A stretch of DNA of 12,550 nt from Deltaproteobacteria bacterium (GTDB lineage Bacteria > Desulfobacterota > B13-G15). The notes beneath the pieces are model-generated. The model was not told the DNA's origin, did no database searches, and saw only the letters and a program-made list of their open reading frames with translations. The translations under genes and the position numbers were made by a program. The stretch spans positions 1-12,550 of the forward strand of contig QMLK01000009.1 of the NCBI GenBank assembly GCA_003646705.1, read 5' to 3'. Positions 1-5,012 of the stretch are shown piece after piece (position 1 is the first letter of the stretch; every line of letters starts with the position of its first letter).

Positions 1-285
1 AAGGTGGTGATGGAGGCCTTCGAAGGCCTGGGCCGAAGGCCTATGGTGTTGGTCGAGGCCTCAAGCCCCGAGTTCATCAAGGAGTGGGTGAGGGCGGGCA
101 AGGGCCTTTCCATCGTCACCGCCAGCTCCGTGGAAGAGGAGAGGCGCGAGGGGAAGCTCATGGTCCTTCCCCTGGATCCCCCCTTGTGGCTCGACGTCTT
201 CGTGGTCCTCCTGAAGGGGCGCAGCCGAGAGCCCCTCACCTGTTGCTTCCTCCGTTACCTGGGCTGTGACCCAGCGCTGCTTTGA
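1..285 (+). CDS. LysR-type transcriptional regulator, C-terminal fragment (5' end outside window)
   Basis: The reading frame is open from base 1 to a TGA at 283-285, so about 94 C-terminal residues are visible. They match the end of a LysR substrate-binding domain: an ASSPEFIKEWVRAGKG helix followed by the LSIVTASSVEEE strand-turn, where the family typically has 'GxGialLp', then a 'GKLMVLPL' strand and a terminal helix. The helix-turn-helix DNA-binding part lies outside the window. Such proteins bind a small effector in this domain and usually control a divergent or nearby gene, but the target cannot be seen here. It is the only plus-strand gene and converges on the GHL10 hydrolase gene, overlapping its 3' end by 31 bp. 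The family call is fairly safe; the effector is unknown. Confidence 0.8.
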   Translation, partial: KVVMEAFEGLGRRPMVLVEASSPEFIKEWVRAGKGLSIVTASSVEEERREGKLMVLPLDPPLWLDVFVVLLKGRSREPLTCCFLRYLGCDPALL

Positions 286-2102
286 AGGAGCCAACCGAGC
301 TCCTTTTCCATCAAGCTGCGGAGCCGTTCTTGGAGGACCAACCTCTTCAGGGACCAGGGCAGATCCCCATAAGGCCGCCTCTCTGGGGGATGATGTTTCA
401 GGACCCTGTAGAGGACGTAGCTCCCCCTGACCTCCAGGACCGGACTCACCTCTCCGTCCGCCATGCCCCACAGGAGGGGGGCCAGCTCCGATCCCTTCCT
501 AAGGAAGAGGGTCTCCCTCCTCAGGCCGTTGAGCCCCTTGGCCACCCTGTGGAAGCCCTCCCCCGCCTCGATCCTCCTCCGGGCCTCCAGGAGCCTGTAG
601 AAGGCCTCCTTGCGACTGGAGGGGCAGTCCCGGGGGTGGACGTAGAGGGAGAGGGCTTCAAGCTCGACCCTCGGCGGTATGAGGACCTCTTCGTCCTCGG
701 AGGGAAGGGCCTTGGGGTAGAGCTCCCGGGTGATGTAATGGAAGAGCGGTTCAAGTCTGCGGAGCCTTTCCTCAAGGGCCCGCTTCCTCCTCTTGAACTC
801 CCCCAGGAGGAAGGACTGCTTTCGGAGGAGGCAGAGGAAGGGATCGGGGCTCTCGTGCCCCCTCTCTCCCCCTCCTCTCCCTCTGGGCCAATCTGCCCTT
901 CGCCTGTGGACCTCCCTTCCCAAGAAGCTGAGGTAGTCCGGGCGCTGGTCCTTCATCCCCTGATAGGAGAAGTAGGAGAACCCCTGGACCCCCAGCCGCC
1001 TCAGCCGTCTCACCTCTTGGGCCACCACTTGGGGGGGCTTCCGCCAGGCCCCAAGGCCGGCGAAGACCATCCTCCCCTGGGCCCTCTCCCGGGCGGCGCG
1101 GAGTTGGGCCTCCACTCGACAGAGGTCACCCCCATAGGCCATGGGGACCACCAAGTCGAGGTAGCCCGCCTCAAGCCACCGGCCCCAATCCTGTCCTCGC
1201 TCGAAGTAAGCCCTGTCCGGATCGGGCAGCACCGCCGCCGAGAGGATGGCCCCGGGCCTCTTGGCCTTGAGGAGCCTCGAGGCCTCGGCCACCAACCGGG
1301 TGACGTGGTAGCTCCTCTCCTCGGCCCAGAGGGACTGATAGTAGTAGTTCCAGAGGGTCAGAAGGGGCAGATCCTCCCTCAGCAGGATCCAAGGGTTGGG
1401 CTTCCTCGACAGGGGATCTAAGCACCGGGGGTCCACCCCCCAGCGCCCTTTGAAGGCCTCAAGGGCCCGGGGATTGAAGCCCCACTTCGGGCCTGGATAG
1501 CGGACGAAGTCCAGATGGACCCCATCCACCGGATACCGCTGCAGCACCTCCTCCAAGACCCTCAAGAAGTAGTCCTTAACTTCAGGATTTGCAGGGTCGA
1601 GGAATAGGCCCTCGATGGGGTCCTGCCTGCGTTCATCAGGGGAATAGTCCAGTAGGCTGCGCCCCTCCTCGTCCAAGATCAACCAGTCCGGGTGGAGGTT
1701 CACCACGTGATGGGGCGAGGATGGAAAGGGGGGTGGATAGGGCCAGACGTAATAGACGTTGAGCCAGGCATGGACCTGAAGCCCCAATCCTCGAGCCCTC
1801 TGCAAGAGGTACCCCAAAGGGTCGAAGTCCTCGGGGCTCTGCTGTAGGACCTCCGCGCGGGGTACGAAGGCGGAGTTCCAGTAGGCGTCGGCCCTGCCGT
1901 ATACCTGGGCGAAGAGGGCGTTCAGATGGCCCTCCTTGGCCTCCTGCACCACGCGGTCTATGCTCTCGGGGGAGGCGAGGCGAAAACGCACCACCCAAAG
2001 GGCCCTGCCCTCCCGCAGGGTACAGGCCAGGAGCGCCGAGGCCACCAGAAGGGTGAGGAACTTCCCTCTGGCCTTCCAGGGTGCTAAAGGGCCCGGTACC
2101 AT
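255..2102 (-). CDS. Exported GHL10 (DUF187, DigH-like) glycosyl hydrolase fused to a parvulin-like PPIase domain
   Basis: The protein has 615 residues. Residues 11-28 form a signal sequence with basic residues before the hydrophobic core FLTLLVASALLAC. The Cys at 27 could be a lipobox (LLAC), so it may be a lipoprotein. Residues about 35-395 are a GHL10 TIM-barrel: WVVRF start, HAWLNVYYVW (111-120), DGVHLDFVRYP (193-203) with a candidate catalytic Asp198, VVPMAYGGD (318-326) and FAGLGAW (347-353). E. coli DigH (YddW) of this family cleaves denuded septal peptidoglycan glycans. A charged, partly coiled-coil linker follows (about 400-475). Residues about 480-570 resemble a parvulin/SurA-type rotamase: IEAGEGFHRVAK, a GSELAPLLWGMADGEVSPV stretch like the usual 'l.p.f..a.f.l..GevS.pv', then GSYVLYRVL. 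The typical GGdLGwf is not recognisable, so the domain may be inactive. The ATG lies 19 bp inside the radical SAM gene. The glycosidase part is well supported; its substrate is inferred. Confidence 0.8.
   Translation of the reverse strand: MVPGPLAPWKARGKFLTLLVASALLACTLREGRALWVVRFRLASPESIDRVVQEAKEGHLNALFAQVYGRADAYWNSAFVPRAEVLQQSPEDFDPLGYLLQRARGLGLQVHAWLNVYYVWPYPPPFPSSPHHVVNLHPDWLILDEEGRSLLDYSPDERRQDPIEGLFLDPANPEVKDYFLRVLEEVLQRYPVDGVHLDFVRYPGPKWGFNPRALEAFKGRWGVDPRCLDPLSRKPNPWILLREDLPLLTLWNYYYQSLWAEERSYHVTRLVAEASRLLKAKRPGAILSAAVLPDPDRAYFERGQDWGRWLEAGYLDLVVPMAYGGDLCRVEAQLRAARERAQGRMVFAGLGAWRKPPQVVAQEVRRLRRLGVQGFSYFSYQGMKDQRPDYLSFLGREVHRRRADWPRGRGGGERGHESPDPFLCLLRKQSFLLGEFKRRKRALEERLRRLEPLFHYITRELYPKALPSEDEEVLIPPRVELEALSLYVHPRDCPSSRKEAFYRLLEARRRIEAGEGFHRVAKGLNGLRRETLFLRKGSELAPLLWGMADGEVSPVLEVRGSYVLYRVLKHHPPERRPYGDLPWSLKRLVLQERLRSLMEKELGWLLQSSAGSQPR
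285..307 (+). terminator. Putative intrinsic terminator of the LysR-family gene
   Basis: A perfect 7-bp stem, AAGGAGC (285-291) and GCTCCTT (299-305), encloses a 7-nt loop. Its last bases run into TTTT (304-307). It begins at the last base of the regulator's stop codon. The stem is short, only four of its seven pairs are G-C, and the U-tract is short, so it may be weak. Read on the minus strand there is no T-run, so it would serve only the regulator. It lies inside the 3' coding end of the opposing hydrolase gene. Confidence 0.45.
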
Positions 2103-2959
2103 TCAGGCCTGAGGAGTCCGGGGTCCCTCCTGCGGAGGACCGCTTCGATGGTTCTCAAGGCCTCTTCCTTCTCCTCGGGCATCTTGACCTTGAGGGGCAG
2201 GTAGTTAGAGGCGTGGTTGGAGGTGAAGAGGCCCTCCATCTCCGTGTGGGCGAGCATGAGGCCGAGCTCCTCCAACAGCTCAAAGGGGGAGGGCATCTCG
2301 AACTCACCCCTGAGGTACTCCTGGTACAGGGGAGTGCCCGGTACCAGCATGAGGGTGAGGGCCCCCACGTAGTCAGGGGCCATCTCCGTGAGGATGCGAC
2401 CTGTGGCTACGGCGTGTTCCCGGCTGCGGTCCCTGCCGCCTATGCCCAGGAGCACCGTCACCGAGAGCTTTATGCCCGCCTCCTTCACCCGGCGGCCCGC
2501 CTCCACCAGCTTCTCATAGGTGGTCCCCTTCTTCACCCTGTCCAACACCACCTGATCGCCCGACTCCACCCCTAAGTAGACGATGCCGAGCTTCCTCCTC
2601 CGCAACTCCTTCAGCTCCTCGAGGTCCTTCCGCAGGACCCCCTTGGCGTTGGCGTAGATCCCCACACGCTCAAGGCGGGGGAGCTTCTCCTGGAGGTAAT
2701 CGAGGATCTCCACCAGCAGGGACTGCTTCACTATGAGGGCGTCTCCATCGGCCAAAAAGACCCTCTTCACGTAAGGGGCCAGCTTGGGGGCCACCTCATC
2801 GATGTCGGCCTTCACCTCCTCGAAGCTGCGGATGCGGAAGCGCTTCCCCTTGTATGAGGGGCAGAAGGTACAGCGGTTGTGGGAACAACCGATGGTGATC
2901 TGCAGGATGAGGCTCGAGGCCTCACTGGGAGGTCTGTAAATGGTCCCCTCGTACCTCAT
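2084..2959 (-). CDS. Radical SAM protein (COG1032-like, CX4CX2C type)
   Basis: The 291-residue protein has an N-terminal cluster motif GCSHNRCTFC with Cys25, Cys30 and Cys33, expected to hold a [4Fe-4S] cluster that cleaves S-adenosylmethionine. The first spacing is four residues rather than the usual three; from memory this is normal for this subfamily. Other radical SAM core features are VFLADGDALI, GIYANAKG, YLGVESGD, KLSVTVLLGIGG and LTLMLVPGTPLY. There is no B12-binding or TRAM domain, and the protein is close to a bare core. The substrate is unknown. Members are usually annotated only as 'radical SAM protein' or HemN-like. It is cytoplasmic. The start ATG lies inside ftsB (38-bp overlap) with a strong GGAGGAGG at 2963-2970, and its end overlaps the hydrolase start, so translation is probably coupled along the operon. 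Confidence 0.85.
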   Translation of the reverse strand: MRYEGTIYRPPSEASSLILQITIGCSHNRCTFCPSYKGKRFRIRSFEEVKADIDEVAPKLAPYVKRVFLADGDALIVKQSLLVEILDYLQEKLPRLERVGIYANAKGVLRKDLEELKELRRRKLGIVYLGVESGDQVVLDRVKKGTTYEKLVEAGRRVKEAGIKLSVTVLLGIGGRDRSREHAVATGRILTEMAPDYVGALTLMLVPGTPLYQEYLRGEFEMPSPFELLEELGLMLAHTEMEGLFTSNHASNYLPLKVKMPEEKEEALRTIEAVLRRRDPGLLRPEWYRAL

Positions 2960-3242
2960 GGTCCTCCTCCACGATTATGAAGAGGATCTCTCCCGGCTTG
3001 ACCATGCCCAGCTCCCGTCTGGCCAACCTCTCGAGGTAAAGGGGGTCCTCCCTGATCCGTCTCACCTCGTCCTCGAGGGCCTTCCTCTCCCCTTGCAGGT
3101 GGGCGACCTCGGCCCGGAGGGCCCTCCTCTGGATCTCCAGGGCCAGGAGCTTGGCCAGCCCCTTTTGGCCGAAGAGGGCGGAGCCCCAAACCAGCAAGGC
3201 CACCATCAGGACGGCCCATGTGATGAGACGCCACCCCTTCAT
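2922..3242 (-). CDS. ftsB: FtsB/DivIC-family cell division protein
   Basis: From the ATG at 3242 the protein has 106 residues, close to E. coli FtsB (about 103). It has a short cytoplasmic start, one membrane segment (about 6-24), a periplasmic coiled coil (about 30-63), and the family signature DPLYLERLARRELGMVKPGE (67-86). FtsB-type proteins sit in the divisome with FtsL and FtsQ and help activate septal peptidoglycan synthesis. The frame stays open 26 codons further upstream, but I chose the internal ATG: it gives the ATGA overlap with the tonB-like gene, the expected membrane topology and the usual length, and GGTGAGGT lies upstream. The C-terminal tail (VEEDHEV...) is acidic and also encodes the ribosome binding site of the next gene. 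Finding ftsB beside Ton/Tol-type genes is unusual; in many genomes it is near eno or ispD. Confidence 0.88.
   Translation of the reverse strand: MKGWRLITWAVLMVALLVWGSALFGQKGLAKLLALEIQRRALRAEVAHLQGERKALEDEVRRIREDPLYLERLARRELGMVKPGEILFIIVEEDHEVRGDHLQTSQ
2963..2970 (-). promoter_or_regulatory. Shine-Dalgarno site for the radical SAM gene, embedded in ftsB
   Basis: GGAGGAGG is encoded by Val-Glu-Glu-Asp codons near the ftsB 3' end and stands about 3-6 nt before the ATG at 2959. It fixes the radical SAM start despite the 38-bp overlap with ftsB. Confidence 0.7.
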
Positions 3243-3949
3243 CTCAGGACAGACCTCACCGAGAGGGTACCCCACATCTCCACTTGGGGGGCCTCCCGAG
3301 GCAAGGGTTCGAAGAGGCAACCCTTGATGTACTCCATCCCCGCGGCCTCAAGCCGGGCATCTCCCTTCCTCAGGGGGATTACCCGGCCCACCGTCCCGTC
3401 CGGCTTCACCCAGAACTTGAGCACCACCTCTGCCTCCACCGAGATCTTGACCTTGGGGGGCGCAGGGGCATAGAGGAGACGCCGCGACGCCACCGGTCCT
3501 TTGATCCCGATCTGCAGAGGCCTCGGCTTCTTCTTGATTATCTTCGGTTTGAGCTCCCTTTTCAAAGAGGCTATCACCGCCTCCTTGACCTGGGGCTTTG
3601 GTGGCTCCCCGGTCAGGAGGGGTCCCTTCGGGGGAGGGGGTGGCGGATGTCCCCCGAAGAGGCCCTCTACATCGAGGAGTTCCACCCCTTTGGGCTCCGC
3701 AGCGGGCAGCTCTAGGGGGAAGTCCTTGGTGAATCCCTTCCAGATCTGTTCCGTTATCTCCTCCATCACGGGATGGCCTGCCCATCCCTCGGGGCCCTTG
3801 GTGATCAACAGATCCACCGGGGTCAGCAATGTCACAGGGATGATGCGGAACTTAGGGGTGGGCAGGAAGTCCGGCAACAGCATCACCGACAACACGTGAA
3901 GGACGAAGGATATCGACAAAAAGAGGCCCAATCGCTTGGAGAGCTCCAT
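3239..3949 (-). CDS. tonB: TonB/TolA-family energy-transducing protein
   Basis: The 236-residue protein has an N-terminal signal anchor (about 8-25) with the Ser14-x3-His18 pair that corresponds to the TonB transmembrane Ser/His motif needed for coupling to ExbB-ExbD. A Pro/Lys-rich periplasmic spacer follows, including HPPPPPPKGP (101-110) and KPKIIKKKPRP (134-144). Residues about 168-236 form a TonB C-terminal domain: VEAEVVLKFWVKPDGTVGRV, then the RLEAAGMEYIKGCLFEPLP helix-strand, ending in a WGTLSVRSVL strand. It would carry energy from the inner-membrane motor to an outer-membrane or periplasmic partner. No TonB-dependent receptor is in the window, so the partner may be the TPR protein or a Tol-like target. 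It starts 3 nt after exbD and overlaps ftsB by 4 bp. Confidence 0.88.
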   Translation of the reverse strand: MELSKRLGLFLSISFVLHVLSVMLLPDFLPTPKFRIIPVTLLTPVDLLITKGPEGWAGHPVMEEITEQIWKGFTKDFPLELPAAEPKGVELLDVEGLFGGHPPPPPPKGPLLTGEPPKPQVKEAVIASLKRELKPKIIKKKPRPLQIGIKGPVASRRLLYAPAPPKVKISVEAEVVLKFWVKPDGTVGRVIPLRKGDARLEAAGMEYIKGCLFEPLPREAPQVEMWGTLSVRSVLR

Positions 3950-3952
3950 CGA

Positions 3953-4369
3953 TCACTTCCGCCGCTTCTTGGGCCTGGTGGCGATGGCCAGCTTGCTCAG
4001 GCCGGCCGACTTGGCCAGATCCATCACCTCCACCACCTTGCCGTGCAAGGCCCTGGAGTCGGCTCGGATTATGACCATGGTCTGAGGGGCCTTCTTGGCC
4101 CTCTCCCTGAAGATCTTCTCCAGTTCCTTGAGGTTGACCCGCTTTCGGTCCACATATATCCGGTTCTTCCTGGTGATGCTCACCCTGATCTCCTTCTTCT
4201 CCCTGAAGACCCGCTCATAGGCCGCCTTGGGGAGTTCCACCTTTATCCCCGGGGTGATGACGAAGGCCGAGGAGAGCATGAAGAAGATGAGGAGCAGAAA
4301 GACCGTGTCCACCAAAGGCGTGAGGTCTATCCTGGTGTCCCCTTGGTCGTTCCTGTCGATGAACCTCAT
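3953..4369 (-). CDS. exbD: ExbD/TolR biopolymer transport protein
   Basis: The 138-residue protein has a short cytoplasmic tail (MRFIDRNDQGDTRIDLTPLV), one transmembrane helix (about 19-38) and a periplasmic domain. Asp21 in the TPLVDTVFLLLIFFML motif corresponds to the proton-carrying Asp of ExbD/TolR (Asp25 in E. coli ExbD). The periplasmic part shows the family pattern: IKVELPKA, then RVSITRKNRIYVDRKRV, VIIRADSRALHGKVVEVMD and a final IATRP strand. It forms the proton channel with ExbB/TolQ. It begins 2 nt after the exbB stop with a good GGGGGAGGA ribosome binding site located within the end of exbB. ExbD and TolR cannot be told apart reliably from sequence alone. Confidence 0.92.
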   Translation of the reverse strand: MRFIDRNDQGDTRIDLTPLVDTVFLLLIFFMLSSAFVITPGIKVELPKAAYERVFREKKEIRVSITRKNRIYVDRKRVNLKELEKIFRERAKKAPQTMVIIRADSRALHGKVVEVMDLAKSAGLSKLAIATRPKKRRK

Positions 4370-4371
4370 CT

Positions 4372-4977
4372 CTATTCCTCCCCCTTCAGGAGGTCGAGCA
4401 GCCTCAAGGCCACCTCCTCCATCTCCAAGGTGAGGGAGTGGACGCGGTTTCGGAGGTAGCGGTGCATGACGAAGGAGGGGATGGCCACTATGAGGCCAGC
4501 AGCGGTGGTGAGCAACGCCTCGGATATTCCCCCAGCGAGGGCCCCGGGCTCGGCCACCCCTTGGAGCGCTATCACGTTGAAGCTCTTTATCATCCCCGAC
4601 ACGGTGCCGAGGAGCCCCAGCAAGGGGGCCACCCCCGCGATGGTCCCCACCACGTTGATGTATCTCTCCATGTTGGCCACCTCACGTCTGCCCACCTCCT
4701 CCATCCGTTCCTTTATGGCATCGCGCCTCTTGCCGTAGCTGGACAGGCCGGCGTACAGCACGTGGGAGATGGAGGCGTCGGTCCTCTTGCAGAGGGCCAT
4801 GGCCTCGGCCAACTTGCCCTTGGCCACCAAGTCGATGACCTCCATGAGAAAGCCGCGGGGGATCACCTTCCCCCTCCTCAAGGCCCAGAGGCGCTCCAGA
4901 AAGATCCCCAGGGCGACGATGGAACAGAAAGCAATGGGGTACATCAGCACTCCGCCCTTGAGAAACAGTTCATACAT
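4372..4977 (-). CDS. exbB: ExbB/TolQ/MotA-family proton channel protein
   Basis: The 201-residue protein has three predicted membrane helices at about 13-33, 108-130 and 152-174. The motor signature is present: GVAPLLGLLGTVSGMIKSF (115-133) in helix 2, with Thr125, and ISEALLTTAAGLIVAIPS (151-168) in helix 3, with Thr157/158 where the channel-lining Thr is found. It should form the pentameric ring that surrounds the ExbD dimer and uses the proton motive force to drive the TonB-like protein. Its length is closer to TolQ and short ExbB than to long ExbB variants. The ATG follows a strong GAGGAGGGG ribosome binding site. A 35-nt gap separates it from the TPR gene, with no terminator seen. Confidence 0.93.
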   Translation of the reverse strand: MYELFLKGGVLMYPIAFCSIVALGIFLERLWALRRGKVIPRGFLMEVIDLVAKGKLAEAMALCKRTDASISHVLYAGLSSYGKRRDAIKERMEEVGRREVANMERYINVVGTIAGVAPLLGLLGTVSGMIKSFNVIALQGVAEPGALAGGISEALLTTAAGLIVAIPSFVMHRYLRNRVHSLTLEMEEVALRLLDLLKGEE

Positions 4978-5012
4978 GGTTCCCCTCCTCTTGCTCTAAC
5001 CTTTGAAGGTCT

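Noticed and set aside
282..1421. Plus-strand open frame of 379 codons
   Set aside because: Antisense to the GHL10 hydrolase; Pro/Gly/Leu-rich product without a domain or plausible ribosome binding site.
2103..2112. Perfect 10-bp palindrome TCAGGCCTGA directly before the hydrolase start
   Set aside because: It is explained by Leu-Arg-Pro-Glu codons of the radical SAM gene and is too short and isolated to argue for an operator.
3243..3320. 26-codon N-terminal extension of the FtsB frame
   Set aside because: It overlaps tonB coding sequence, adds a Gly/Pro-rich stretch absent from FtsB proteins, and would place the membrane helix too far in; the internal ATG has better support.
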